Source of the DNA: Hymenopellis radicata
Lineage: Eukaryota; Basidiomycota; Agaricomycetes; Agaricales; Physalacriaceae
NCBI GenBank assembly: GCA_015501595.1
Contig: JADNRX010000016.1
Coordinates: 62,001 to 126,000, forward strand
Length of the DNA: 64,000 bases
Direction: 5' to 3'
This document shows positions 11,210 to 23,429 of this stretch, piece after piece. The first letter of the stretch is position 1. Every line of letters starts with the position of its first letter. The translations under genes were made by a program, and so were the position numbers. The notes under the pieces were generated by a model, which searched no databases, was not told the origin of the DNA, and was given only the letters and a program-made list of their open reading frames with translations.

Positions 11210-12095
11210 ACTGGGGAGGAGGCCTCGTGGGAAGGAGGTTGTACAAAGAAGGATTCCTCGGTGTTGCAGCCACAAGAGTTGATACGTTGATGTCGTGGAG
11301 GACAAATAGTAAGTGTCACTGTATCTCGCCGCTTCTCGCGCTGAAAACGGAGACGATAGAACGAGGAGACTGCCGTGACATCGGGTATGCAACAGATCAG
11401 TGGCGCCAGAGGCGCGTCGTCCCTAACCCGACAGCGTCGAAGAAGGTATGAACCATCGCCTCGGCTTGGGTGACTCTACTGAAGGTCAAACGTGTCTCGG
11501 TCGTCCACCTTGAATTTTCTCGAGCTTGCACGCACTAATAGCACCATTAGCCAAGCAAAGAGAGCTAGCTATAAGGGAGGTTTGCACCAATCGCGTCCGT
11601 GATAGTTGCCACCTTCGACAAGATCCAAATCGCAAGATAAGGTGAGGGAGAACAGATTTTTTGAAAGTTACATGATGGTCAGGAAGGAAGCCAAATTTAG
11701 CCCGGCCCGGGTTCCGCACTGCTCTTCCTTCCCACTAGTTCCCACAACTACTTACCTGCCAATTTAGTTCCATCAAGTCTCGAGTGAGTCGGCATCCCTT
11801 GGTCAGGACAAGGACAGCCGCCGTGTAATGCGCCTCTCGAGCATGCCAAGTCGAAATAGGTATCGAAGCAACAACGATTACATCGGGCCATTTCAGTTTG
11901 AGGGGTTCAAAGCCTTAGGTGTGTACCGGGACTGGACTTCAAGTTAGCGTCGCGTTCTTTGATTACCAACAGGAAAATTACCGTGACGAAAGCGCAGGAC
12001 AAGGAGTAACAGGGAGTAGATCAGAACGAAACCAACCACGCGGACTTCGCTCAATTGGTTCTGTTATAATTGTGACTGGATTCAACGTACTACTG
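11210..12095. repeat. 0.9 kb dispersed repeat B, uninterrupted copy (empty site)
   Basis: This segment matches 34376-34463 joined directly to 43880-44770. The match is same-strand and continuous here: gttgatacgttgatg, then gaggac at 11298-11303, then aaatagtaagtgtc. In the other copy the transposon lies exactly at gaggac. The repeat has no convincing coding capacity; blocks such as gccatttcagtttgagggg and gtgtgtaccgggactggac are strongly conserved between the copies. Confidence 0.85.
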
Positions 12096-12274
12096 GTTGC
12101 TGACTGATACATTCATCGACACTGTCTTCCGATTCGGGGCTCGTGCCTCGCCAAACTCTCGAGGATGCAAGTATAAAAACGCGACCAATGTTGCACATCC
12201 TCTACAAACTCCAACGTCGACATATCGGCCGGTTCAATACTTTGAACATCATTCACTGCACCTTCTCAACAACC

Positions 12275-12571
12275 ATGCGCTTTATAACCGTCTTCCTCAT
12301 CGTTCTCGCCTCCTTCTTGGCCACACAAGGAGCACCCATTGAGACGTCGAGGGATGCTATTCCATCTGATTGGACCACGCTTATGCCATTGCCATCGTCA
12401 GTAATTACCGCGACAGCTCGTCCCACTTCGCCTTTCCTGGAGACATACAGAACTCATAGTGTCACGCCACACGCCATGCCATCCTACGCTCGTCGTCGCT
12501 GGCAGGTTGTAACCGTGTCCAATCGCGTCAGTCTAGTCATTTCATTTGAACCCTGCCCTACTTGTGCTTGA
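12275..12571 (+). CDS. Small secreted protein
   Basis: About 98 residues. The signal peptide is clear (MRFITVFLIVLASFLATQGAP), followed by a Thr/Pro/Ser-rich chain with two closely spaced cysteines at the end (EPCPTC). A TATA box (tataaaa, about 12173) lies 100 bp upstream. There is a possible splice donor after RRRWQ (gttgtaacc), so the true C-terminus may differ. It resembles no named family. It begins about 180 bp after repeat B. Confidence 0.55.
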   Translation: MRFITVFLIVLASFLATQGAPIETSRDAIPSDWTTLMPLPSSVITATARPTSPFLETYRTHSVTPHAMPSYARRRWQVVTVSNRVSLVISFEPCPTCA

Positions 12572-12738
12572 CGTTCCGCTAGATAATGGCATCCTTCTCG
12601 CCCTACACATGTGTTCTAGATTACCGACCGCTGTCAACGTTGTGATTCGCTATCGGCGTCGTGTTGAATGCCCTGGAATGTGGCCTCGCCCGGGATTGAA
12701 AGTACTTCGAAATTGCGGTTAATACTTAGATTACAGGT

Positions 12739-14077
12739 TTATTTGGCCTCCGCATCCAACTTGGGTCCAAATCGCCACCCTTTTTGCCCCTCCTTCATAA
12801 ACCCCCACACCAACATCTCCTTCGACCCCTTTGCCTGCCAATCATCAACACTCGCAGGAAAAAGGTCTATTCCATGTTCTCCGATGAGACTAGCATCATG
12901 CGGAAGCAAAGTCAAGACGTCCGGATGAGCATCAAGCGCCGCAATCTTTTCCAGCGTCTCCTTCGCCTTGGTATAGTCGTCATACATCGGCTCCCCGGGT
13001 TCGAGCATGGGCGTAGTGCGATTCAGCAAATCAAACCCGGCCGCATTGGTGGGAGGGAATTGCGCTCCATCGACTGTCCTCCGGGCTTGTTCTACTATGT
13101 CTAGAGGACACGGCGAGAAGTGGTGATGATGGACAGTGGGACGAAGGTCGCCAACGTGGTGGCAGCAATCACCTCCCAGGAAGGTAAAGCTAGCTGGGGT
13201 GACGCGCGCGAGGGCCGATACATGCCCCGGGCAGTGCTATAGTTCGGTTAGTTTTTTTCAAAGAGAAGGTGAAGCAGCATCTTACTCCAGGTGTATCTAA
13301 AATATAGAAACTTCCGTCCCCAAAGTAGTCCAGAGCATCCAAGTCGCCGATTTTGAAGCCCTTAGTTGACGATGCCGTGAAAGAAAGCTTTCTGAGAGGA
13401 TGGTTTCTGGATGAAGTCGTAAGAGAGGAAAACAGGGATAACGACCGAAGACTTACGCAAAATCACTCTCAAGCAAAGTCGAGTTCTCCGTCGATGGGTA
13501 GGTCCGTACATCGGTGTCCTCGTGAATGACGAGTTCCGTCGTGGACGGGAACGTCGACATATCGCCTGTGTGGTCCATGTGATAATGACTGTATACAGAC
13601 ATTAACACAAGAAAGAAAAGCCTGAGTTCAAAGCAAAAAATGTACCTCCACACTACCGCCTTGACACTCTCCAGATCTATCCCGCCTTCCCTCAGCTGCG
13701 TAGCGACATCCTTCTCCGGCGATGTCATCTTACCGCCCATTGCCTCCATTGCTTTCAACTGAGCCTGGAACGACGGCGGCAGCTGGGCGATGTCGGTGCG
13801 CGTTCCGAGGTCGAACATCACCCTCTCTCTTTTACCGTTGACATCTGAAGGAGATTCAGCCGAACTGCTTCTTGTGGCGTAGGCTGTAACGACCATACTC
13901 ACCGTGCTCGATCAAATACGCAATCACGGGTAAATCCTCTGTCTCATACCCTTGAACGACGGGAGAGAAGAAAATCGATGCTGGGACGACGATGGACCCA
14001 ACCTGGATGGCGCGCACGGAAACGGTCGCGCCGGTACGACTGAGGGGAAGGGCCGGGAGGACTGGTACAGACGACAT
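12739..14077 (-). CDS. Metallo-beta-lactamase-fold hydrolase, lactonase-like
   Basis: A cytosolic two-zinc hydrolase of the MBL superfamily. It starts [16 protein letters not shown] and introns of 50-60 bp split it into at least four exons. The zinc motif [10 protein letters not shown] is intact. It is preceded by [18 protein letters not shown] and [17 protein letters not shown], and followed by LDTPG and [12 protein letters not shown]. The C-terminal part includes [13 protein letters not shown] and ends [10 protein letters not shown]. This order resembles the N-acyl-homoserine-lactonase-like group common in fungi, where the natural substrate is usually unknown; quorum quenching is only one possibility. 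It is divergently placed from the MFS gene at 14373, with under 300 bp between them, so the two may share a promoter region. Confidence 0.85.
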
Positions 14078-14372
14078 TGTGTGGTTGATGAATGAACATA
14101 TTCAAGAGTAACATATTTATACAAGGAGTATAGACACAATTCCCGTCGATCTTCCTATATGCGTTTAGCGACCGTCTCGGGCAATCACCTTGAGTGGTAT
14201 ATGCCGGTCCATCGGGAATCGGAGGATTCGCCTCTCGGGCAACGGGCCGGGACCTTCTGTCTACTTATTGCCATCGGGTGAACAATCTCCATGCATTATA
14301 CAGCGTACTTGCCCTCTTCCTTTATAAGCTCTCGACAGATGGAAAACGCTGAGCATATCCGTCCTGCCAACG

Positions 14373-16303
14373 ATGTCGAGAATGCAAATCTGCGATCCGG
14401 CAGTGCCCGCGGAGGCGTTACTTGCACCTGTCCCCACGACCCCCCACTTCGATGAAAATTCGCACGACAAGGAACAAGGGCCTGCGACCGACCAACTTGA
14501 AGATCACCATGCGCCGCCTGACTGGACATTTCCAGACGGCGGACTCAGAGCATGGTCCATCGTCTTCGGCTGCTTCCTCTTCACCTGCACATGCATGTAA
14601 GCGTCTCTCTCTTGTCGAGTCATACATCGTTCATTGTTATGCCCAGGGGTTTCGGCCTGGTATGGGGAGCACTACAAGACTACTACCATTCGCATATGTT
14701 TCCTGAAACGAGTCTGAGTATCATCAGTCTTGCAGGCGGCTTGCAGAACTTTGTAAGGTTCAGTCTTTCTTGGTTGTCGCCGCCACTAACGACCTAGTAT
14801 AGGTCATGGGAATAACATCCTATCTTGCCGGAGGAATCGGCGACCGATAGTAAGTCTTTTCTCCAACTTTAGCGTCTTTAATCACTCATCGTGGTTCGTT
14901 CATGCAGTGGCTATAAGGTCCAGCACTTTTCACGAACGAAGTGAATGAAACTGACATGGTCTCCAGAAAATGATAGCGCTCAGTTGCTTTTTGGCCTACC
15001 TATCGCTGCTTGCGTCTGCCTTCGCCACCAAGGTGTACCACATCTTCCTCTTTCAAGGGTTCTTCTTGGGGTTCTCACAAGGTCTTGGTATGCCGTTGTA
15101 CATGTCCATTCCCTCGCAGTGGTTCCTCGATAGACGAGGATTCGCGACCGGTATCGCAGTCAGCGGCTCGGGATTCGGCGCTGCAATTGGATGCTTGATC
15201 GTTCGACAACTGTTAGTTCTCTCTTTAGCCTTGTGTCTATCTCTTTGCTAATCATTTAGCCCAGTTTGACAAAAGTCGGCTTCCGAAATGCGATGTTGGT
15301 CTATAGCTCCATGCAGGGATTTGTGTGGATTGTGGCTCTGTTTTTGATCAAGAAAGACGTCGCCCACAGGCCGTGGGCGCGCCTCGTAGGCAGCAGCGAT
15401 GGCTTCCAGAGCGTATCAACGGCCAGTTCTACAGTGTTGCTGCCTCCATTTTCTTCGGCCTGTTCGGCTACCTGGTAAATCTTTATTCTTCAGCACGAAG
15501 TGAACAAAATTCTGATGTCACCACAAGTCTCCCTTCTACTACAGTTCAACCTACGTGAAGGAATACATTCCGTCCTTGGACGAGGATTCGCTTCTTGTTG
15601 TAGGACCACTTGTGGTAATGAATTTCTGTGGTGAGTCGCATTTACTAGCTCGTTTTACTTTTGTCTGACATGTCTCGAAGCTGGAATCGGACGCGTAAGC
15701 TGATTGCCACATTTCTTCCGCTGCCTATGGCATACCGTCTTGTTGACTAATGTATGCAATACCCTTTGCTTGAACAATCCGTCTAGATATCTGCCGGTAC
15801 ACTCGCAGACATGTTTGGCCCCATCAACGTCTTCTTCTCCTCGTTCTTCCTTGGCGGCCTTTTCCAAGTCGTGGTCTGGCCGTTCTGCAAAAGCTATGCG
15901 TCGATCATGGTGTACTCGGTCTTGAATGGCCTGGTCGGCTGTTGGTTCATCAGTCTCGTTCCTGTTGTCTGCGCGAACCTGTTTGGGTTGGATAACTTGT
16001 CGACTATAACAGGATTCATGATATTGATGAATGCCCCTGGTACGTTAATGCCTTGTTCGATTTACATAGACTCGAAGTGAGCGTTACCATAGGCCAATTG
16101 GCTGGCGGCTCCATATCTGGTGCTATTCTGAGCAGCTCAGGTCGTCAGTGGTGGGCATTGACTCTGTACTCCGGGGGCATAATGATAGTCGGCGCATTTT
16201 TCGTTCTCTACGGTGAGCTCTTCCCATCATGTTCCTCAAATGTTGCTCATTGAAATTCACAGCGCGATTCTCAAAAGATCGTCGCATTTGGGCCAGGGTT
16301 TAA
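14373..16303 (+). CDS. MFS transporter, monocarboxylate (MCT) type
   Basis: A plasma-membrane permease of the fungal MCT/Mch group. The start MSRMQICDPAVPAE is chosen because the earlier ATG at 14340 hits a stop. The soluble N-terminus leads to PPDWTFPDGGLRAW, the hallmark of this family, and then about twelve membrane segments: AWSIVFGCFLFTCTCM, GFGLVWGALQDYY, YLAGGIGDRYGYK, FLGFSQGLGMPLYMS, GFATGIAVSGSGFGAAIGC, VAASIFFGLFGYL, RISAGTLADMFGP, LAGGSISGAILSSSG and others. About seven short introns are inferred. The C-terminal tail is short and basic (FSKDRRIWARV). The substrate cannot be predicted; family members move monocarboxylates, riboflavin or secondary metabolites. No frame break was seen. 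Confidence 0.88.
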
Positions 16304-16581
16304 TTTTCGCGATGCATTGTATACATATAGAGCGCATTACCTTTTCCTCCGTTACCTAGAGCTGTCTTACTATATCGTACAGTATAAACAGAGGATAGGT
16401 TAAATGCGACTCACTCACACTGGTGCAGGGTCGGCACACCGACACTGATCAGAGCATACTCAGACTCGACCCGCCACCTCCAGTGCCATTTTAGGACAAG
16501 CTGGGCGGACCGAGATCTCGTGACGGTGTCATCTTTTCCTTCGCACGACCACTGCGACTGCCTAAGTACAATCTAACCACC

Positions 16582-17794
16582 ATGTCATCGGCTTCCGCTC
16601 AGCCTCCTGTTCCTGGTGCTGCCCCCAGCACGCTCAATGCAGCTCCTCAGGCGATCTCGTCTGGAGAGCTTATCCTAACCGTCGCCGCTCTAAGTGTACA
16701 AGAGTATGCAGATCCACCTGCAGACATCACGACCGCTGCCCATGTACAAGCCGCCTTGACAACAATCCCTCAGTTGAATCCTTTTCCCATCCCGCTACTC
16801 AGAGGTCGTGTGGCGGACATGTGCCTATATTCTCGCGCCGAGCAGACACGCTGGCTTCACGACATGGCGCACGACATATGCGACCCTGTCAACAAAGCCG
16901 GTGCGCTCTGGGTTCGAAATATGTCGAGCGGCGACTGGACACAGACTGCTGCCACAGACCAGCTCCTCCCCGCGATATACGAATACCGTGTCCCGCCTGG
17001 CACAATTCTACGTTTATCCAAGTTCAGCGAGCGCCACAAAAAGTCACAAACATCGGCTACCGGTAGCGGTGCCAATATGCGGCTCGCTGTCGCGGCCCGC
17101 GACCAGCGCTGTTGGATTTCGGGGACGCCGAATAGCCTGACCACGACAAACAGCCATATCTGCCCCAAACGGATGGGTGATGCCATGGCGAGCCACATCT
17201 ACAATGAGTTCTGTGGTGTCACTGCCGACCTTTCCATCTATAACGCCGAATTTGGCATTCTTCTTTTTCTGAGTCTTGATTGCATGTTTGACATCTATGA
17301 CCTAGGCCTTCGCCAGATTGGACACAATGTGAGTGTCGTTCTTTGAAAAGCTGTTTCCTTCTTGACCCTTCTTGCAGCCTGATGTTTATGAAGCTCATAA
17401 CTTCCACTTGGACGTGCCCGTTGACCAGATGACCATGCTAGGAACTGCTCTCGCCGTCATGCCAGGGCCACTTCTTCATGGACGCCAAGTTCATCCTCCT
17501 CAACCTCAAACGGCTGATCCAGTCCCTCCCCCGGGCTTGTTGCGGTGGCACTACATGCAATGTGTACTCAGGCGATTTGGTACAGACGACTACAAAGGAT
17601 TACCAAATATCAAACATCATGAACTTCCCTTCCGCTCTGAAGATGACGAAGATGATCAGTTCGAAGATGACGGTAGCTTCGACTGGCCTTCGGCCGTTTT
17701 TGATCGTGGACGCATGGAGGCCAGTGTAGAGGCAGAACAAGCTGAACAACGTGCCCGTGTTGTTCGCTGGGTATCGATGCCGACCCCAACATGA
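16582..17794 (+). CDS. HNH-nuclease-like protein of Agaricomycete type
   Basis: Two exons (intron about 17332-17377) encode about 380 residues. The N-terminal half (MSSASAQPPVPGAAPS) carries no known domain. The middle shows the HNH_2-like arrangement RDQRCWISG, NSHICPKRMGD and FGILLFLSLDCMFDIYDLGL. In active relatives the last motif is near LRxDLHxxFD; here Asp-Cys replaces the expected Leu-His pair, so catalysis is doubtful. The C-terminus is acidic (EDDEDDQFEDDGSFDW). Such proteins are numerous in mushroom genomes, and their role (selfish nuclease, self-recognition or domesticated) is unknown. There is no sign of mobility around this copy. Confidence 0.65.
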
Positions 17795-18208
17795 GCCCCT
17801 GGTTTGAAAGTGTTACTAACATTTCGATACTATCGATGTACTTTTTTTGACTACATTTTCCTTCATGCAAGTTTGTTGTGCTCAAGTTGCTTGTCGTGGA
17901 GGGCCCACGTTCAAGCCGGCATCGACAAAGACGAGGAGGACAACACAGAAACGACACATTAAGTGGGACTAAGGGTGGGACCAGACTGGTAACAAGCACG
18001 AGCTGTATATGTCAACAGTCAGATGTAAGTATGGACCGAAACACGCCACAGTCGCGTGTGTCTTGAGCACCGCGACGGGATCTGCCCCAATTCGCTTGAA
18101 AGTCGAGGACTATGCCCAGTAAGATTGACTTTGGTTGAGACGGAGTCGTAGGCAATGGATGTAATAGCACTGGTACAAGCATCATGATCACATATCAAGC
18201 AGCACAAA

Positions 18209-19508
18209 CTAAATATTCTCCAGCGTAGGCTGCATATAATCCAAACCTCGGCGGCCTGCATTCGTCCTATCAACTATGATTGTATCCTCCGAGTTTAATT
18301 TCGAGGGTGCCAGCTTGAGTTCGCACTTGAGTGCGGAACCCATCCTCTTCCTCTCAGCACTCTTCCGTCCCTGCGTGCGCCATTCCATCCTGCTCCGCGC
18401 ATCCTTGCGCGTGAACGCTGCCGCCGTTCGTTTCATGTACACTTTCGCGAAGCTGGGTCCATTGGGTTCTGGCCTAGGCTCGTCGACGGAGGGCGGGTTC
18501 TTGGCATTAACAGCGACACCGTCCACTATGTCGTCTGTGGTTCCCTCCAGTAATAAGGTGACAGCCGCGGCCTTGGGCTGGCCTTTTGTCGGCTGCGGGA
18601 TGATGACGGGGTACACGATGGGCACCTTCTCGAGTGCGATGTTGTAGTAATAGCTCCGCTTCATACGCGTGCAGCTTGATTTGCAGTCACAGAGTTTGAC
18701 TGCATCCTCGACTACGTCGAAACGGCACTGGGAAGGCAGGTTAGAAATCGTTGTACACAGAAGGGAGATATCCTAGTGACCTTGTTGAGCTGACGTGGAT
18801 CCAGACGTGGTTCTTCGGTGGAGAAAGCGCCGTTCTAGGAAGATAGAGCGTTAGTTGGCCCAAAATTGACTTGTAGCGCTCGAAAAGCTTACGTTAAGTC
18901 GGTGTCGTTTGGCGTTTCTCTCAGCTTCATCCGAGTCATCGTCCAATGGCAATGGGCGCTAGGTGGGTCACCGTCAAAAAAGAAGGAAGGTACAACAAAA
19001 GAATTCAGAACACACCTTGCTCGAAATCACGGCACGTTCAAGCTCCTCCGCGCGCCTTGCTCTCTCGGCTCTCTTCCGCTTCTCTGCGCGTAGCCTGTTG
19101 ATGACAATACACTCGATTGCGGAAACCTCTTTAAGAAAGGATCTGTTGATGGTGATGCGATTCTGGCGCTCCCGATGCGCGTTGTATTTTCCCAACCACC
19201 AAGCTTTCTCAGCCTCAGTCGGGTTAAATGGCGTGTCGAGGACGTGTGTGGCGGCCGTCGTGAATTGATGTCGCCTCTGATAGGCGCGAACATTATCTCG
19301 GTCATCCGCGGTGAGGAAGTTTACTTCTATGAACCTAAATTCTAATTGCCAGAAGGCAAATGAGCGAGAGTGTGTCATAGAAGTAGCTGGGGCTGAATGG
19401 ATTGAAGCGGATGAAGCCAGTGTCGGTTGGGACTCTAAAAAAGACGCATGGTGGAACGGTGCTGCTTGGGACGTCAACAACCATGTCAGATGCGCTAGAG
19501 AGAGCCAT
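18209..19508 (-). CDS. Conserved-looking hypothetical protein
   Basis: Read from MALSSASDMVVDVPSS on the minus strand through several exons. Recognisable stretches are FLTADDRDNVRAYQRRHQF, AEKAWWLGKYNAHRERQNR, a Lys/Arg/Glu helix (RLRAEKRKRAERARRAEEL), a cysteine cluster KLCDCKSSCTRMKRSYYY, and a C-terminal part ending GLDYMQPTLENI. The basic helix and charged composition suggest a nuclear or nucleic-acid-associated protein, but no family is recognised. The first exon junction (near 19340-19390) is unclear and may hide an indel. Coordinates of the start are tentative. Confidence 0.5.
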
Positions 19509-19868
19509 GATTGGCCGTGCGCAAAGGTATCGCTGAGGTGAGAGAAAGAGAGCAAGATGCGCGCGACTTGGTAGTGGACCCGGGGTGGTAGTAGTCGTCA
19601 AACAAAGAGAGCGGTGGACGGCACAAACAAAGGCGCGCCCATTGTTGGCGCTGGAAGTCACGTTACTCCAATAAAATTCCCAATCTAGAAACCGACACGG
19701 AGGCTCATAGGACTATGGCACGTTCAACGTCGCTCAGGACCATCTAAAAGGTTGGAATGAGCAATAGAAATAGACAGGTTCATTTCTGGAGGCCAACCTT
19801 GGTCGATTCGCGATTGATTGATTTAAGGAACGCCACATATATAAATCCCGATATGGCGTTCCAAATGG

Positions 19869-20465
19869 CTAGATGAGGTATGCATTCCGTAGCCCAGAAA
19901 TAGCTATCACGCTCGTCACTCGTCCAGGACGCCAACATTCCGACAACAAAGTGCGCCACGGTAACGTCGGGAAGCCAGGACAATCTCCATTTACCGTCGC
20001 TTTTAGTAAAGCCGCGATGAGATGTACGGATTGAATTTCCTGCGAAACCTTCCGCCGACGATGCGCAACGTATGATGGGGGGCGCACGAGCACCAGCACC
20101 ACACGGTTGGAAGCGGAGTGCAGATTCGCAGGACAAGATGTGGTTGTCGGGGTCGGGGTCGCGGATTGTAAGATAATGGGTTGCATTGGATCACGAGGCA
20201 GGGATGCTGGGAGAACGAGGAAACAGTATGAAATTCGTTTCTGAGGTTGGCCGGATGTGGATATCACCGCCCACTCTTCCCCCTTTTCTACGCTTGATCC
20301 GCCGTGTCCCAGAGTCCTCGCACTGAGTTTAAAAAGATGGCAAGCCAACGAGCGGTGGGTTATCCCCGAGTCTCCCATGGCAGGCTGGAGACAGAATCGT
20401 GTCGGTCCCCTAAGTTGTGGCGGAACCCGACAACGGTCGCGTTTCCTTCGCGGTTTGGACCACAT
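19869..20465 (-). CDS. Possible hypothetical protein, weak
   Basis: An ATG-initiated open frame of about 198 residues (MWSKPRRKRDRCR). A second frame over the same DNA also reads well around 19780-20130 (SWLPDVTVAHFVVGML, ATECIPHLAIWNAISG), which could be a spliced or shifted continuation. No family resemblance. It may be non-coding. Confidence 0.25.
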   Translation of the reverse strand: MWSKPRRKRDRCRVPPQLRGPTRFCLQPAMGDSGITHRSLACHLFKLSARTLGHGGSSVEKGEEWAVISTSGQPQKRISYCFLVLPASLPRDPMQPIILQSATPTPTTTSCPANLHSASNRVVLVLVRPPSYVAHRRRKVSQEIQSVHLIAALLKATVNGDCPGFPTLPWRTLLSECWRPGRVTSVIAISGLRNAYLI

Positions 20466-21083
20466 GGTTCGAAATGCAAGTCATTGGAAAGGGAGGCCTC
20501 AGGCTGTTTCGAAGACCGTCCCGCGTGCAGCTACCTAAACTGATGATTTAGCCACGTCGAAATTTTGAACAGGGTCGTAGCATCGCACCAGATGACAAGC
20601 GGCGCGCTTGTAGTGACGAAGGAATGCATAGAATCAGTGGAACTGGCAGGCAAAATCCCAGATGGTAATAGGCTGGCCGCTGAGAGAGACGCGTATGGGT
20701 TGATGGGATGAACGTGAAGAGTAGCTGCTTATCTATTTCGGGATGAGGATTCAGAGAGCATCGGGATCAAATGCCAAGCGAATCTACATAGCAAATATAC
20801 AAGAACTGAACGTTAGGTCGCCACGATAGCGGTGGGAGAGGAGCGTATGTAGGTATAACAGAACCGGAATCGGGTAAGTCAGTCCGTCAAATAATGTCGT
20901 TATGTTTTTAATGGCATGCCAGTTGACACCGACAACCGCTGCACCCTATACTCTTCTGTATACCGTGGTGGTAGTGGTGGATTCAGCGTTAAAGACCGCT
21001 GAGAGGCGGAACGATAACGCGTTTTCTTGACGCTCTCAGCGGACGATCTTCTCAATGAGAGCTAGTACACGGGAGATGTCAAA
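20466..21083. other. Intergenic, nothing recognised
   Basis: No supported coding frame or RNA gene. Confidence 0.35.
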
Positions 21084-21835
21084 TTATAACCTCATGAAAG
21101 CGCGGGATCTGCATACGACAATCTGCCCGTCTGCTCGACGTTCTCTGGTTTCTCGACTGTCGGTGCAGCGGTGGGTCGGAAGAGGCGTAGGGGTATGTGG
21201 TGCAATGTCCTCTGGGTCTACGGGTGAGCTCTGTCTTGACCTTTCCTTGTGTTCATCAATCACCGTTTGGTCTTGTCCATTGGCCTGGCGTTTCGACCGA
21301 CGCAGCATGACCAGGACGAATATGGCTATGCCTATCAGGACGACGACAACTGTGACGACGATTCCTATGATTGCGCCGATCGGTAAGCTCGGACTGAAGA
21401 AGGGATAAGTGAGCTTTGGCGAGCTGAGAGGTAACGTGGCTTACTGCTGCTCTGAGTTACCAAGACCTAGCCCAGAGAACGAAGGGTTGGATGCGGACGA
21501 TGGTATAACTCTGTCAAAAGCTTTCTTGATGAGCGTGCCCTTTTAAATTTGTGTCAAGAGTGCTCACGTTGATACCGACGTCGCTTCACTGGGCCTGTAT
21601 GATCCAAGCTGTATGTTACAGTTCGCGAAAAGGTAAATGTCCGTTCTGTCGCCTCTCTCGTGTGCTAGGTCTACAGGCGTCTCATTTCCCGGAATAGTAG
21701 ACTCTGGCAGTTCGATCTTGAGAGCGGAGGCAAATTGTGGCGTCAACAACCTAAACGTGAAACGTGTTTGTATGAACCGAATGCTAGGGATACAGAAAGA
21801 ATCACGTACAGCAGCACAGAAATCCACGAAATCAT
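21084..21835 (-). CDS. Single-pass membrane protein with signal peptide
   Basis: The start MISWISVLLLLTPQFASALK is formed across an intron (donor gtacgtg after codon eight) and gives a signal peptide. The predicted extracellular part includes ELPESTIPGNETPVDLAHER. After one or two further introns a Ser/Pro linker (FFSPSLP) leads into one membrane helix, IGAIIGIVVTVVVVLIGIAI. This is followed by RRSKRQ and a polar cytosolic tail ending RSRAFMRL. The layout is that of the Mid2/WSC-like single-pass proteins common in basidiomycetes; these often have no assigned role. Without a WSC cysteine domain, no sensor function is claimed. Confidence 0.65.
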
Positions 21836-22772
21836 GATGTAATCAAAGCAGAAGGAAAGCAGAAACATGCGGTTTACGTGCAAGATTTTCGACGCGTCCC
21901 TTTTGAGAACAAGAGCACGCGGTATCTTGAATCAGCATAAAGTGTACCACTGTGGGTCTTCCCGCTCGCTACAGGTACAGATTACCTGGAAGAAAACGGT
22001 AATTGTATTTCTCTTTCTCTTTGTGAGAACGTTTCCTACATTAGACTTGTTCTTCTGCAGCACCTTGGACCAGTGTCGAGTGAGGTACGGATATTGGTCT
22101 GGTGTCTCAGCTATTCCGAGAAGTCCTTGGGCGAATTATACAAGTGTCGCGTCAAGGGCAGATACCAACCACGGGGGACGAGCGTTGCCATAAGGAGCTT
22201 CCAAATGCCCAAAGAGTGTCGTTAATAAATAAGTCCTTGTTCCGTGTTAGCAAGGTAGTTGTTGTTTCAAAGCCCGTGCGAAATGGGTGCTGATCGTCAG
22301 GAACAAGGCCAAGATGATTTGAAACGCCGCCACACTGCGGATACGGCTCCAGGGGAATGACTGACTCTAGCATTTATGTCAAACAGGAGGACGTCGAAAC
22401 TGTCGATCGATTTGTATCATTACAAGTCGTTCACATGGACTTACGGAAGCCTATGTAGGTGTGAAGACGGCACTGTAGCCTGCGATACTTGTTTACACGC
22501 CTACAACTGTTAGAAGTGGACGTTAACCAAGATCTACGACAGAGTGATGACAAGTTCGGATCACATTGAGTTCCAAGCTCGAAACAAGGTCGACCTGTCA
22601 TGTCACTAGAACACGCGCGATCAGGGCAAAATGCACAGGAGTCAACGAGCGCAATACTTAACGAGATCGCCAGCAGAAAGACAAAGGCCCAAAGACTGCC
22701 CCAACCCCCTCGATTCCTTCCGAGCGAGTAACTACTACGCCAACTTTCACTCCTTCACCAACAACAAACATC
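21836..22772. other. Intergenic, nothing recognised
   Basis: Only short unsupported open frames. A pyrimidine-rich leader (actccttcaccaacaacaaa) precedes the next gene. Confidence 0.35.
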
Positions 22773-23152
22773 ATGTCTGCGACAATGAACGAGCAGCAGC
22801 CCGGGAAGACGGAGGGCATGCAGGCATGTAAGTCGGTTTGAGTCATCGCAGTGTTCATTTTCATTTACCACTGGTCGTCGACAGCAAATCCCGGGGCAGG
22901 GAAGGAGAGCAATCAACCGTCCGCAGGGAAGACGATGATGACGGCGTACGGCAAGGGTGCGGCTGAGCAGGGAGGGAAGGAGACGGTGAAGTACGCGACA
23001 GACCCAGAGTCAGGCGCGCAGGAGCAGATCGATAAAGTGAAGGTAGGCGTCCATGTGTCTTTTGGACACCCGGCTTACATGGAGAGCAGGGATGGTGGGC
23101 AAAGACGTTCCCGTGTTTCGCTGGTGCGGTCTAGAGCCGATACCTGTGGATA
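22773..23152 (+). CDS. Small hydrophilic protein
   Basis: The start MSATMNEQQPGKTEGMQ sits after a caacaaacatc leader. An intron with a gtaagt donor (about 22829-22885) joins to SNPGAGKESNQPSAGK. The product is short, Gly/Lys/Glu/Gln-rich and has no hydrophobic core (AYGKGAAEQGGKETVKYAT). It may end soon after EQIDKVK if a further intron begins at gtaggcg. The composition resembles small stress-induced hydrophilic fungal proteins, but that is inference only. Confidence 0.45.
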
Positions 23153-23429
23153 GGGTTTCTCCTAGAGTGCGCGAGGGCGGGAGGAGGAGAGATGTTTCAA
23201 ATTTCTGGGATTTTGGGTCGTTATTTTGAATACCGTTGACAGTTCAACAAATCACAAAAAGAAACAAAATACTTACCAACTGAGGCCATCTCACGAAGTT
23301 GCTGGGTGCACTCTCGAGGGTTTGGTCCAAAAACGATGCGCAGGAAAGCTCGATGATTCATGCAGAGATTATAGCCAGGACGACTACAAAGGAATGTCAT
23401 CCTCGAGAAACCAGAACGGACCCGTCAAT

